A DNA stretch of 64,000 nt from [Phialemoniopsis] sp. UDSM-2020 (taxonomy: Eukaryota; Ascomycota; Sordariomycetes; Thyridiales; Thyridiaceae), in assembly GCA_018873225.1 (NCBI GenBank), contig JAEILZ010000008.1, positions 434,001 to 498,000 of the forward strand, in the 5' to 3' direction. The notes beneath the pieces were generated by a model, which saw only the letters and a program-made list of their open reading frames with translations, was not told the origin of the DNA and ran no database searches. Shown here in pieces: positions 9,201-21,164 of this stretch. How positions within the stretch are numbered: position 1 is the first letter of the stretch; the number at the start of each line of letters is the position of its first letter. Position numbers and translations under genes: made by a program.

Positions 9201-11569
9201 TGTCAAACTTAAGGAAATTTCGACTAACCGACTTGAGAATATTGATCGAGTCTCTCCCTGGATGACTAGTCTCCTCAGAAATGTCGCTGTGTCTGGAGGC
9301 ATCTTCCGCCTCTTCGTGAAATGATTCGAGGCCGTCTTTGTCCGTAGCCTGTATCCCTGGCAAGATCGGCTCTTCGGTGTGACTGCTCTCAAGATGCCCG
9401 GTGTCCTGAGCATAAGCTGTGGTCTCGTTCTCGTCGGGCCTATCATCATCTTTGTCGTCATCATCTTCATCATCGTGATCGTCATCAGTGTCGTCGTGAT
9501 CATCAGTGTCTTCACCGTCGTCTGGTCCATCCTGGAATTTTTGTTCAAGCTCATCTGCAATGGGCTCGGCGGATATGCGACCCTCGCCACACACCATCCA
9601 CCTCAGAGCCACCAAAAGCATATGACGGACATCGGGATCAAGACTTTGAAGCTCCTGTTTGTAAAGCCCGGACATACCATCCGGAAACTGTTCCATGAGC
9701 TTCTTGAAACTCGTCATCACAGCCTTCGGTTGTTTGAGACTCTCAACTGCAAGACTGGCATCTATTTCCTGATCAGTCACATGTCACAAGCAGTACGCTG
9801 CTGGCCACTTACAACGGAACATGCCGTCGGCCTTTGTTGCAATCGTGGCGCTCGCAGTAGTCTTCTCCGACTTGCTGAATCGCTTGATCTTCTTCAACGA
9901 GCTCGAGATGTATGTCTCGACATCTTTGGCCGTACTCATCTTCGTAACGTCAATGGAGGGATATTTGTACAGCCTGTCACGGATGTCGTCCTCTGGTCGA
10001 CTTGATACCAAAATTCGAATATCGGCGTCTGTATCTGCGGTTTGGATGAGCGCGTCAACCAAGCCGTCATCCCAGTCACTGCACTCATCCAGCGCATCGA
10101 GCAGAATGTAAACGCGCCTTTCGAGAGCGCGGGCTAGGGCAATCAGTAGCGGTTGCATCGCGGTATTGACTTGGAAATCCTTCGCATCTTTAGTTCTTGC
10201 ATCTTTAGCAGCATCAACACATCTTCTCTTGCGGGCTTGAAAAGCTTTGTCCTCGGTCAGTTTGCTCTTCTTCAGAGGCTCCTTGCTGGCTTCGTTGAGG
10301 AGTTGCATAAGAAAATGCAGCATGATTCTGTTTCCCTTTTGCGTCGAATCGTTTCCAGTCTTGCAAAAGAAGTACAGAACGATCGGTCGCTCGTGGCCGT
10401 CCTCTGGCTCCTGTCTCTCAATCCACTCAACGACGGACGACATGAGAACCGACTTCCCGAAACCCGCCTCACCCATGATCCAGAGCAGACGGTGAGGCGA
10501 CTCAGCAAGCACAGGTGAGTAAAACTGCCGGAAGTTGTCGTCTTCGCGGATCCACCTGCAAGTTCCGGGGTGCCGCCTGTCAATGTTGTCTCGAAGGAAC
10601 TTCTGCGGCAGGTCCAGCTCAGCCGACGTGCCCTGCTTGAGCCATCGCATCTGTTCATTCAGGTCTTTCTCTAGGTCTTTCTTCTCCTGCGCCTCCTTCT
10701 GCTTGCCCTGTTCATTTTGGATGGCTTTGACTGTGGGAACTAGCTCCTCACTCGTGGACTGAAGGAAAGCGAGCACAGCTTTGGAGTCTTCCTGTGTCTC
10801 CAGTAGAATTTCCATTGCCGCTTCATGGAAGGCGACGTCCGCCATCTTGTGCAATTCGTCGCGCTTGGTCTCGGCATCCTTGAAGATCTCATCGAGCTCC
10901 TCGGAGCCGCCAAACATCACATTGAGCGTGCGACCTTCGGCACGGTTAGTGCCGTCCTCTTTCCTGTGGGGAAGGCGACTTACGGATACTGGAATGACCC
11001 AAGACCAACTTCCTAGTCTCATACGCAAACTTGAGAACAAGCGACAGGAGTGCCGGAATCTTCTCGAGAATCTTGTCGGCCAGCATCTGCACTTCTTCCG
11101 TGCCGGCCGGCAGCCTCCCAAGCTGGCGCTTGGCGTAGATCTCGCACACAAACATGACGTCGGACATGGTGTCGATCGAGTCGACAAGGAAACGGCACGT
11201 TTCAAAGTCCTTGAGGAAGCCCGCAAAGACCATGCGGAACGCCGACCACGCGTACGACGCCGTCTCGGGCGCGTAGCGCATCGCCTCGTCGCCCATCTTG
11301 AGCAGGTACTCTAGGCGCTGCAGGACACGCCCGAGTTTGAACTCGACGGGTTTGCCGACGAACTTGGCGCCGTAGGCTGCCGACGCCTTCTCTTGCGCCT
11401 GCTTGAGCGACTTGATCGTGTCCTCGAGCGTCGTGTCGTCGCGCAGGGCTTCCTTCCGGGCATCGCGTGCCGACAGCGAGGTCTCGAAGAGGACGCGCGC
11501 CTCGTGCCATAGCCCCGCGAGGGACTTTTGGTCGGCCACCGCCATTGTCGGCGGTGGGGCAGGGTTCAT
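6268..11569 (-). CDS. STAND (NLR-like) receptor: helical N-domain, NACHT, ankyrin repeats, SPRY
   Basis: Six exons (11569-10984, 10934-9813, 9761-6960, 6901-6793, 6738-6500, 6443-6268) join in frame to 1677 residues; introns are 49-58 nt with clear GT-AG ends and CTAAC branch sites. Residues 1-195 are an alpha-helical N-terminal domain like those heading fungal STAND proteins (Goodbye/DUF7708-like by style). The NACHT NTPase has Walker A GEAGFGKS near 350-357 and Walker B YILLDALDE near 472-480. A very acidic Asp-rich stretch lies at about 645-690, then about a dozen ankyrin repeats from about 1020 to 1490. The C-terminal 170 residues form a SPRY domain (NPASWGYGMCRANHP, RYYFEVTIL, VGIGFSN, FFTKNGELVG). 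Such proteins are the fungal counterparts of NLR immune receptors, governing non-self recognition and cell death. Ankyrin plus SPRY in one sensor is less common than WD40, TPR or ankyrin alone. Confidence 0.9.
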
Positions 11570-13920
11570 GGTGCGTTAACTGCGTGCCTTCGCGGGCTAC
11601 GAAACGAGCAGCTTCGCGCTGGACGAGGCTTGATCGGCCGATCACTGCGACGTTTGAGCCCTTTGACCTATTGTACCCGAGACGGGTTGCGATGCGATTT
11701 GCTTCAGGCAGTCGTTCCATCTTGGGAGGCTATGCATGCGTCGTGACACAGCACCCCTGTCACTTAGCTGTGTTCAACCCCTGCACCCGAACGTGCTAGC
11801 ACCCAATTGAATGCGTGCTTGTGATAACCCTAATGCTGACATGCATCTCATTGCACTGTTGCGCACCAGAACTGATTCAAAAAAAATTGGGGGCCGTTCC
11901 ATCGCTTCGAATCAAGTGCCGAGATGTTGAAGCTAGCCTCATTTTCGCAGAACCTCTGCTCTTCCCATGCGGGGAACTGATCAAGGAAGATCAAAGACTG
12001 AAGAGGTAATGAGATAGAGAAGGAGATGGTAAAGAAGGAAAATCTCTGGCAAAGCCAGTAATTGAGTTGGCGAGCAAGGATCTAACCTTGATATCAACAG
12101 ACTGGAAGATCCATCACGCTTAGGTAGTCGAAGACCTGGAAGGAAAGCTTTCAACGAATATGTCACCCACTTGAGTAAACGATGTTGAATATTTGAAAAC
12201 CCGAGACCTTGCTCACAGGAATGTCGATGATCCCACTTGAGATTCCGGAGCCCGCGAGGTACCTCCTGTGACATAGTTGCCACGCTTGTCGGCATTTTGA
12301 CAAGCTCCTCCACACCAATGGCATTGCAAGTAGCAGGTGAAATACCACAGTTGAGCTGCGAATCGAAGTCTCCAGATGGTTAATGAAAGAATAATAGATA
12401 GCAGCTATGAGAGCATCGGCCAAGCAGAAGGCCACCGCAGTCAGGCTGTGTCAAATTGCTGTCGACTGCAACAACGTTCTCGAGGTTTTCAAGAGCGACA
12501 GTCGAGTTACCACAAGGATGACGTAGACAGAGCCTCTGAAGGCTTCAGCTCTGCAGTCTGTATTGAAGTTCCCAGGCACACCGGGCCTAGTGAAGGGCAC
12601 GGTCGGGACTAGCTGGATCCTCGTGCAGGTCGATCGCGTCTGTCCCAGATGCAGCGACCTTGCGAGCTTAAAACCAGAACTGTATGCAGTGTGTTTCTGC
12701 ATAATATACCGGGATGAACATTATTATTGGGTGTGTTACACGGGAAGGTCTTGCTGAAGACTCGGCGCTTACAATTAGACGAAGAAAATGTGCCTTTGCA
12801 TGCAGTCCATGCTCACCAGGGATGCCGGGGTAAATTTTGATTCCCTGTCATGTAGCAAATTTTGCACAGGAACTCGGTCTTCAGCAGGCGAGTACCGGGC
12901 ATGGGTGCTTGATTTTACCCGTTTACGCCCTGCCAAGGGTCGTATGTCTCGGACGTCCCTGTTGGCGACTTGGCATTCTGCTCCACCGGGCGCAGGCAGC
13001 CAAATAACGATGATGCTGAATGGTCTGAATGGCAGTCAGTGGAGTGGACTGGGTGGGTACATGTAAGATGTTCAATTTACTTCCCATCCCCACGCTCGTG
13101 CGCGCGTTTGCCCTTTTGAGTATGGCAGTGTGTTGATTTTTCATTCGAAAATTATTCCCCGTTACATTCCTGAATTTGTCATTTCATCATGGAATAAGTT
13201 GGGCTTTCTTAGAAATGAGAAAGATCATGATCGTATTGCATGAGCCTATCCCTTTGGCAGGGCCGCCGGGTACACGAACCTACACATTAAATCGACCGCT
13301 AGGTTTAGTCGATTCGACTTCCGACGGGTCTAAATTTAGACATGACGAGTGAAGTGTTTCCACAACAAGCCTCACTCACCCTATTTGCATGCGACGGTGG
13401 ATCTCCTTGTGTTAGTCCCCCACATGACACTCAAAGACTCCTTGTCTTTCTGGGCAATACCACTTCAGTCCGGGGCAAGAAGAAGTGGCCATCGATGTTT
13501 GGGAGCACACATCTCGAGCTGAGGTGAATCTGCAAGCATTAGGGGGTTCAATATGTTGTGTCACATTTGCTGACGACAGATCCATGCTCGTTATGTGTCA
13601 TCTTCTCATTGCCGCCTGTCATTCGGCTGTTGCCGGACGTGCCGGACATTTGACCCTCCTTCTCCAGTAAAATGGATGCTACTGCCTCCTGAAGATCCTG
13701 GATGCAAATCCACTCCTTGGAGTTCCACATCTTTCTCAGATCCTTCGACTGCCTTGCGCTGCCAAAATGTTTTGCTGCCCAGGCAAACTTTGTTTCTAAG
13801 ATCCCGTCCTTCTTCCCTCGTTCTCCGAACAGAGTGGAATGCCCGATAATCCATGCCAAGAGAGAACGCAAGCCCACAAGGCATCTGGGCATGCATTCGT
13901 TCCTTTTATCCTAAAGTGCA
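11570..13920. other. 2.35-kb gene-poor region
   Basis: No convincing gene was found. The longest frame with an ATG is 13892-13548 on the minus strand (114 codons, no recognised domain). On the minus strand around 12370-12260 a short cysteine-rich stretch (YLQCHWCGGACQ) could be a remnant of a small secreted protein, but no complete model with start, signal peptide and stop could be built. An A-run lies at 11878-11885. The region may contain degraded transposon sequence, though no terminal repeats were found. Confidence 0.4.
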
Positions 13921-15107
13921 ATGTCCTTGATGGGTGGACGACTTCGAGATGTCGGACTTGAGACTTGGGACAGTATCAGCCGCTTCTGGCAGCGTCTGTG
14001 GTTCAGCACGACACGGCGCACGAGAATCGTCGCCGCCTTTGCGATTTTCCTGTAAGGTCACCGTCCTTTCTTTACGATCTCATGGTCTTGAACGACACCA
14101 TCATGGCCAACTGCAGCATGTCCGGCTGATTGCGCGAGTACAGAGCATTCTTCCTGTCACTACTGGTCAACACCATCCACATCGACCGGGACTTTAACTA
14201 CCCCAGGATCCACGCATCATGGGGGGACAAACTGTCTGCCGTGTCACAGGGTGTCGTCTACAACGAATCGAAGGTGGCTCTTTTGATCGAGAATCGACCG
14301 AATCCTATCCTGGCGCCGTTGATGTTGCACTTCATGGCTGTGGTACCGCCCGACTGGCGCTTCCGATTCATGGGCTCGGAGGAATCCGTCCAGCACATCA
14401 ACAAGTCCTACGCCATCCGCGAGCAGGTCAAGGCCGGAAAGCTAGACCTCACATACATTCCGTCGAATGTAACGATCGAGAAGCAAGAAGATCTCAGCGC
14501 CTTTCTCACAACGTACTGGCTGTATAAATACACACTGTATCCGGCAGAATGGTTGTTGGTTTTCCAGACGGACAGTATGCTTTGCGCCAACTCGATGAAC
14601 ACCATCGACGACTACATTGACTACCATTGGATCGGAGCCCCATGGGGTAAACATCACCAGTGGGCAGGAAACGGTGGCCTCTCTCTCCGCCGTGTCAGCG
14701 CTATCGTCGATGTACTCCAGAACAATACACGAGAGCCCGAATCACAGCCCGAAGACATTTGGCTATCGGAACGGTTGAGCGAGCGGCCTGGCGCTGTGAT
14801 GGCTGACCGTGACGTGGCACTCACTTTCTCGGGCGAGATGTTTGACGGCAGGCCTGTCTTCATGAATGGTACCTCGCTGAAGGAAGCCGCTGAGGGTCAG
14901 TTGGTTTACGACATTGATGCATGGCGAGCGGGCTTCTATGAGCCTATGGGTTATCACACGGGTGATGGAGGCAACACGCTTCATGAGCGTATCTGGGGCA
15001 CGCCCGCCAAACGAGAGCACCTGTGGAACTACTGTCCGGAGTTGAAAATGACCGTCAAGATGGACGTAGCAAAGTATGTCCCTGGGCACTGTAATAGTTA
15101 TTGGTAA
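13921..15107 (+). CDS. DUF5672-type single-pass membrane protein, possible glycosyltransferase-like
   Basis: Two exons (13921-14051, 14144-15107) around a 92-nt intron (GTAAGG...GTACAG) give 364 residues. Splicing restores a hydrophobic segment at about residues 35-53 (IVAAFAIFLAFFLSLLV), so the protein looks like a type II membrane protein with a short basic cytoplasmic tail. The lumenal part carries the DUF5672 pattern: LLIENRPNP, FQTDSMLC (an aspartate-containing motif reminiscent of the metal-binding DxD of glycosyltransferases), WIGAPWG, NGGLSLR and GSEESV. Family members are uncharacterised but behave by sequence like Golgi or ER sugar-transferring enzymes. That is inference. No neighbours with an obvious link. 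Confidence 0.8.
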
Positions 15108-16298
15108 TAATACAAAGGGTGTACAAATACCCCCATCAACTACTTAGTGAATACTGCAACTGTGGCACTTATACCAGCCGAAATCGTGGTTGTAGATTTA
15201 TAGTTTAAGCAAAGTAATTACTTTATTTACAGCTTCAGACATCGGATGTTGACGAGATCAAATCTTCGTTTCTCTGTCTCGGTGTTTTTGCCTCAGAGTG
15301 AAAGACTTGATGATCCTAGGTCAGGTCCTAACTCTAGTAAGATAACCTACCATCCGCCGAGCCTCGGTGAAGTGCTAGCCGTATCACAGCTTTACTCGCG
15401 ACATCATCTCTAGATCAACCCCATTATACGTCACTCGAACACTGTTGCACAGACAGCAAAATATGTTTTCACCATTAGTATGACGAAATATTGAACACCG
15501 CTGCCTGATCCGATACGATGGTGTGGCCTCGATCAGGCTTCAACTGGCACGAGGCCACAACACAGTCTTATTCGTGAGGTTTTCAATTTGCCACAAATGT
15601 CCCAGGCACCGGCGCATCTCGGTAGGGTAGTCTGGCCCGTTCTGTGTGGCAGGCTGCCTTGCTGACGCCAGCCAGAACCACGCATGCCGAGGCCCCGGGC
15701 TCATTGCAGGCTTTGGGCATGACTGTACAAGCGCTCCAGGTCATGGAGGTGATCTGGCAGAATGGTAACAGTTTGGGTGTGGAGTGAAGCCTCGCTCCGT
15801 GCCTCTCAATATTTGGCACCCAAGTCTAGTTACTCTCCAGATATGTTGAATGCGATGTTCAAAATATCTGATTCAACGACGATGTTCAACCGGTGAGAGA
15901 TATCCAGCTACATTCCAACCCACCATCCAGAAAGGCTGCCGGTGAGGTGGCTCGGAATACTAGTTTTAATTCGCACGAGACCTCGGACTTCGTCTGGAAG
16001 AGTGTTACCCTCGGTGCGAAGAACCTCCCTGCCAGGTATCTCGGACTTGAAGCCCACCTTGATTCCCATTTTGGACTGGTGTTGCTCTAGAGGATGCACT
16101 TTGACCGCCTCGAAAAACCACTGAATGCATGTTGGTTATTTCTTGGAAAACAACAAGCGGTGGAGGGCGGCGGCCGCCCAGTCTTGCAGGAATACATAGC
16201 TTGGGGCTACTGCTCTACATTTACTTCTATCGCGCTTTACCATTTATTCCCATTTGCCTCTTTATCTTCACTTGCCCCCGTTTACATACCGAGAAAAC
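15108..16298. other. intergenic region with two TCGGAC sites upstream of the SDR gene
   Basis: 1191 bases without a convincing gene. The stretch just after 15107 is AT-rich. Two copies of TCGGACTT lie at 15983 and 16041, in the part nearest the SDR start; they match the element found in other promoters of the 16-31 kb cluster. Confidence 0.5.
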
Positions 16299-17399
16299 AT
16301 GGCCCTCGCGGTCAAAATGGCTTCATGGGATGTCGAAGGCAAAGTTGCGATTGTAACGGGTGCCGGCAGCGGTAAGTGCACGAAAGTCGCCCTTCTGTCG
16401 GCTTTCCAACAGGCTTGCTCTCCATCGTAACACAATCACTTACGCTTCGTAGGCATCAACCTTGCCTTTGCCGAGCTTCTTATGAAAGCGCACTGCTCTG
16501 TTGTGTTCGCCGATATCAAACTACGCCCGGAAGCCGAGGCAGTACTTGCCAGCTTTCCACATCCGGCGCGAGAGAAGGGCAAGGCCGCAGCAGTCTTCCA
16601 CAAGATGGACCAGTCGGACTGGTCACAGATCTCATCTACCTTCGATTTCGCCATCAAGACGTTTGGTCGGGTTGACTTGGTCTGCCCAGGTGCCGGAGTC
16701 TGGTATATCTAGCTAACAAGTCTTTCTTGCGTCAAATTCGTTCTAACGCTACTTCCTTTCAGGGAGCCCCCATTTAGTGCCTTCTGGGAGTTGCCTGGGA
16801 TCTCTCCATTGTCGAAAGACGACCCCAACAATTCTCAGGGAGTCTTCAAGACCATGTCTATCAATGCCATGGGCCCCATCCGGTGCGCTCAAATCGCCAT
16901 TGACTACTGGCTGCAGAATCAGATCCAGGGGAACCTTCTCTTAGTCAGTTCCGTGGGTGGATATCTGCCAACTGTAAGCACGCCGCTATACTCAGCTAGC
17001 AAGAGCGCCCTTATCGCCTTTGGCGGGTCACTCGCACAGATGAAGACTCGCCTCGGTATCCGCGTCTCTGTCATGTGCCCAGCTCCTACCTTCACCCCCG
17101 CAGTCACGATGGAATACTGTCAGGGCAAAGTCCGCGAGCAGGACATGAACATGTCGGCCGCAGAGTGCGCTGAGATCATGATCAAACTTGTTACTGCGGC
17201 TGAATATGGAAATGGGGAAGCTGTCGAGGGCATGCAGTTTGGCACCAACGGGAAACCTGATGTTCGGACACGCGTCGTCCCTTATCAGGCTTTGCTGCCG
17301 CCTATTGACCCCTCTGGCGAGTTCAGTGGCAAGAATATTCTCGTAGAGGAGGAGAAGCTCTGGGAACGCCTGAAGAGCAAGGCCATGAGCACACAGTAA
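16299..17399 (+). CDS. short-chain dehydrogenase/reductase (SDR)
   Basis: Three exons (16299-16371, 16453-16702, 16763-17399) join to 319 residues. The Rossmann nucleotide-binding motif TGAGSGI is at 20-26 and is created by splicing of the first intron. The catalytic set is present: Asn in INAMGP near 142, Ser in LLVSS near 170, and Y184-x3-K188 in YSASK. The usual NNAG motif is changed to CPGAG. The acidic residue after beta-2 (FADIK) suggests an NAD preference. It belongs to the classical SDR family close to 15-hydroxyprostaglandin-dehydrogenase-like fungal enzymes; the substrate is unknown. It lies just upstream, on the same strand, of the isocitrate-lyase-like gene and has TCGGAC elements in its promoter, so it may belong to the same catabolic cluster. 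Confidence 0.9.
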
Positions 17400-18032
17400 T
17401 GGACCAAGATCTCGCTGGCTCAGGGATTGAGTCTGTATAACGTTACGACCTATTTTGACTATGAGTTCAAGAAAATTTACAAACTCTGGAGAAAGTATAT
17501 GTATCCTCTCAAGCTTAACGACGATATGAGTTTCCTAAAAGGGTAATGGAAAGTAATAAAAGCTCCTAAAGTCCCTCAGATACCCCACGTCAGTGAAATA
17601 ACCACATGCTTATACATGTAGTCTTACAGCAGGTTTCAAGATGGGTTGCCAGCTTGAGACTCGTAACCAAGCAGATTACGACAAAGAGTCCTTGTCGTTG
17701 AGAGCTATGTCTTATCCTATGCCCTCCCCAGAATTAGCGGACTTTTCAGGCGGGTCCATCGGGATGTTCGGAGGCCGCATCGGGGTCAACTCCGACCCCA
17801 CCTCTCGCTACCCACGGGTAGTAAGATGATGAAGAGTAAGAGTGATAGGGAATGCACAGCCGTTTGTCAAGCTTGCCTGTCAATTTCTCCGGATTTCCGC
17901 GCATGTGCAGCTCTTTCGTTCCAAGGATCGTCTTACGAACAGTTCGTGCCCAATCTGGTTCTCTTAGCACACCTCGGCCAAGCACTAAGTCATAAGTTCT
18001 TCACCCTCATCGTTCCGACTGCTCTGACAATA
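17400..18032. other. intergenic region upstream of the isocitrate-lyase-like gene
   Basis: 633 bases. A GGGGTC-(6 bp)-GACCCC inverted repeat lies at 17782-17799, about 235 bases upstream of the next start codon, and could be an operator-like site. No gene seen. Confidence 0.4.
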
Positions 18033-19830
18033 ATGTCGAACTTCAAAGTAGACTTGGATGCGGAAGAGGTAGCATTTCAGCAGGAGGTGGCTGCCATCGA
18101 AAAGCAATGGCAAAATCCTAGGCAGTCTCACATAGTCAGGTCATTGGATACTCATCTTTTCCCGATCTCTCGTCATGTAGGCTGACTTGAAATCAGGCCG
18201 TACTCTGCAAAGTCCATCGCAACACTTCGGAACTCTATCCCAATTGAGTATCCTTCGAGTCGGCAAGGCGACAAGCTATGGGATATTCTCAACAATCATC
18301 TTAAGAATGGAACTTGTGAAAAGACCTTCGGCACCACGGAGCCAACCGTCATGTCGCAGATGGTGAAGCATCAGCAGGTATGTGGAGCTTGTCAGGAGAT
18401 ACCGTCATCGGACCAGGAAGCTCACAACATTACACAGACTGTCTACGTATCCGGAGCTCTTTGCGGCTTATCTGAGGTTCAGCATCCTGGATGTGATCAC
18501 GCCGACTACCCGTGGGACACCGTCCCGAAGGTGGTGGAGAAGATCTTCAAAGCGCAGCTCTGGCACGACCAGCGCCAGAAGCAATTCAGGATGCATCACT
18601 CCAAGGCCGAGCGAGAGAAGCTCGAGGCTTATGACTTCATGGCGCCCATCATTGCGGATGCGGACATGGGCTTCGGTGGACTTACCACGACTGTGAAACT
18701 AGCCAAGCTGTTCGTTGAGGCCGGTGTTGCCATGATCCACCTGGACGACCTGGCCATCGGCCTGAAAAAGTTCACTGTCGGGGAGGGGCGGACTGTAGTC
18801 CCCACGAGCGAGTACATCTCCAGGTTGACAGCTGTGCGGATGCAGTTTGATATCATGAAGTAAGTTGGAAGCTCGTCAGGCTATTTTGGCCCATTGAATC
18901 TCAATACTGACAGACTTTTACAGTGCCAATACTCTGCTTATGTGTCGATGTGACACGGACAGGTCACAGTTCATCACCAGCACCATCGACCCTCGGGATC
19001 ACGAGTACATCATCGGAGCTACTGAGGATATTGAACCTCTCATTGAGGCCATTCCCAAGTCTATGTCCGAAGGAAAGACGTATGTTCAAGCGAGAGACGA
19101 GTGGAAGGCACGTGCCGGTCTTATGACTTTCGATGAGGCTGTGAAGAGGGCGGCCACCGAGGAGCAGTACCAGAGATATTCCGAAAAGGCCATCGCCTAT
19201 GGCACTTCCATCAAGGAAAAGCGACGATCTGCAAAGGAGATCTTGGGACAGGATGTCTACTTCGACTGGGAGGCTTCCAGATCCAAGGAAGGCCAGTACA
19301 TGTGGAAGCCAAGCGTGAAGACCATTGTTGAGCGAGCAGTCCTGGCTGCGCCACTCGGAGACATGACATGGGCTAGGATGGATGCACCTGGTACGTCGTA
19401 GATGACTCAAAGCACCAAGTTCGAAATACTGACATAAGTGTCTGCAGTCTGGAGGGACATTGTCGAATTCCACACCGAGGTTCGCAAGGTCTACCAGAAC
19501 CGACTGTTCGCTTTTGGTTTCACTGGCATGTACAACTACGAGGCTGCTGGGTTCAGCCAGGAGCAGGTCCGCTCCTTCAGCGACGACATGGCCAAGTTGG
19601 GTATCGTTTGGCAAGTCCAGCCTATCTGGGCCGTGGGTGGACTGAACATCACTGCAGAGAAGTTTGCGAAGGATTGGCAGCAGGACGGCATTGCCGGATA
19701 CATCGAGAACATCTCCAAGCCGTCAAGGGGCCCACCTGTCGTCGACGGCTTCCACAAGGCAAGCTACGCTGGCTCTTACCTCGCCGATGCGTTCTTCGCT
19801 ACGGTCGCCGGTCAAGATATTACTCCATAG
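18033..19830 (+). CDS. isocitrate lyase/methylisocitrate lyase family protein lacking the KKCGH signature
   Basis: Five exons (18033-18139, 18197-18377, 18438-18859, 18924-19390, 19448-19830) join to 519 residues, about the size of fungal isocitrate lyases. Family landmarks are clear: YVSG, DYPWDTVP, IIADADMGFGGL (metal-binding aspartates), IHLDD, ITSTIDPRDHEYI and the PIWAVGGLN region. The defining active-site segment KKCGH, whose cysteine is the catalytic acid in isocitrate and 2-methylisocitrate lyases, reads KKFTV at 206-210. Two tryptic lysines remain but Cys, Gly and His are gone. The neighbouring ADTGHGG is also changed to ADMGFGG. It should therefore not be annotated as a glyoxylate-cycle enzyme. 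It may cleave a different 2-hydroxy- or 2-methyl-acid, or be inactive. No peroxisomal SKL tail is present. Confidence 0.88.
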
Positions 19831-19991
19831 AAGTCTTCGTAACTCTAGGTTACACAGCCATGGCAATACCATCAAGATGTTATAACAATAGTTTCGAGAT
19901 ATTGATAGCCGGTATTGAGACCATGCCTTCTGCTATTCAATCTCTATATAGAGGGTGGGTGACTCAGTAGACCTGTCACAACTGCTCACTC

Positions 19992-20530
19992 TTACACAGT
20001 CGACGGATGCATATCCTAGAGACCACTTAGCGAGCGAGCGGAAGAGTCCAAGTTTTGCACTTACCGGGATGATAGTGTACTTGTCGATCAACACCTTTCC
20101 GTCTTCGCTTCTGCGGAAATGCATGCGTGCCGCCCATGTGAAAGTGCTCTGTTCGCCACTGTTGAGCACATTGTTGCTCCGTCCATGCAACATGACCTCC
20201 TCGGCCTTCGGCCCAAAGGGGAAGACGGCGTAGACAATGTGGTCTCGACTTTTGACGGGCTCCCACGACTTGGTCACAAGGGCCACAAGTTCTGTGATTA
20301 AGCAAAGGTCAGCAAAAGGCGACATGCTTGTCTCAGGCTGGGGCCGACATACTACCCCTGCCCTTGACATTCGAGGCACCTTTCTTCAACTCGGCATCTT
20401 CAGTGAAGTGGGAGCCCCAGTGTTCAAGCTCCTTGTTATCTACAGCGGCGTACAAGCTTGCGATGTGAGCTTTGATGGCAGGGTCAAGGACACTGTCATC
20501 GCTTAGGAACGTTTTGGGGCTTGGAGCCAT
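19992..20530 (-). CDS. SnoaL-like (NTF2-fold) protein
   Basis: Three exons (20530-20356, 20291-20065, 20015-19992) give 141 residues; the last exon encodes only seven residues and the stop. The fold is indicated by an N-terminal helix (IKAHIASLYAAVDNKELEHW), the FTEDAEL segment and the long C-terminal strand region. In this superfamily such proteins are polyketide cyclases, isomerases or dehydratases, or simply small-molecule binders; the substrate cannot be read from sequence. It converges on the isocitrate-lyase-like gene with 161 bases between stops, and its promoter has a GTCCGA element. It is plausibly an accessory enzyme of the catabolic cluster. Confidence 0.75.
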
Positions 20531-21164
20531 GATGTCTCAGATACTTCAGTCAAAAAGGTTTGATTGATATTAGGAAGAACAAGCAGATGAGATCATACGC
20601 CTTGTTCCTGTGAGCACAGATTGAATCAATTGTCGTTGTTCTGATGCTTCACTTTCTGCCCCGACACCGTCCCGATGTCGTCATATCATCACAGGTCATC
20701 GGCTTGGTCCGCTCTTCCACAAGATCTGGGTTTCGGATATGTCCGATACGAAAGCGGGGACTTACCACAAAGCTTCGGAGCGTGGTGCAGCTGTGGGACC
20801 TTTCGCACTTGAAGGCCGAAGGCTGTCCTGCCGATCAACCTATTTCATCAGGAATAAGGGGAACCCCCGCAATTCAAACATGCGGGGGGTAATGTTGCTG
20901 TTCATACCCCGGGCATGAGTCTAGGAGGCGCTAGGCTTCGCCCGAAGATTGCCTGGAATCAGTGGAGAGTCTGGCCCCTACAGTCCTTCATCGCAAGTTG
21001 AGTTCTGGAAGGTCAAGCGGACAGTCACACTTTGGCTGATCTTATCAACATTCGGAGTACAGGCTACCTAGGCTCGATGACATCTTCAAAGATTGAGCGC
21101 GGACTAGTTGCTCGAACGACAGCAGCCTTGAGTGAGATGTGCAACCTATATCCATCCCATCTGT
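20531..21164. other. intergenic region, promoter of the SnoaL-like gene
   Basis: 634 bases. TCGGAT-AT-GTCCGA, a near-palindrome, lies at 20733-20746, about 210 bases upstream of the SnoaL-like start. No gene seen. Confidence 0.45.

Noticed and set aside
6925..9780. Ankyrin region as a separate gene ending at 6925
   Set aside because: The stop lies in a 58-nt intron with a CTAAC branch site; splicing continues in frame into a SPRY domain.
9379..10005. Plus-strand frame of about 200 codons across the STAND gene
   Set aside because: It includes a Val/Ile run that is only the reverse of the Asp-rich linker; splice sites and domains support the minus strand.
12740..12890. Inverted repeat TGCTGAAGAC / GTCTTCAGCA as a MITE end
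   Set aside because: Only 10 bp match, no target duplication and no extended similarity beside it.
13548..13892. 114-codon minus-strand frame as a gene
   Set aside because: Has an ATG but no recognised domain, signal peptide or splice support; kept only as a note in the region entry.
18033..19830. Annotation as a glyoxylate-cycle isocitrate lyase
   Set aside because: The KKCGH signature is absent and there is no peroxisomal tail.
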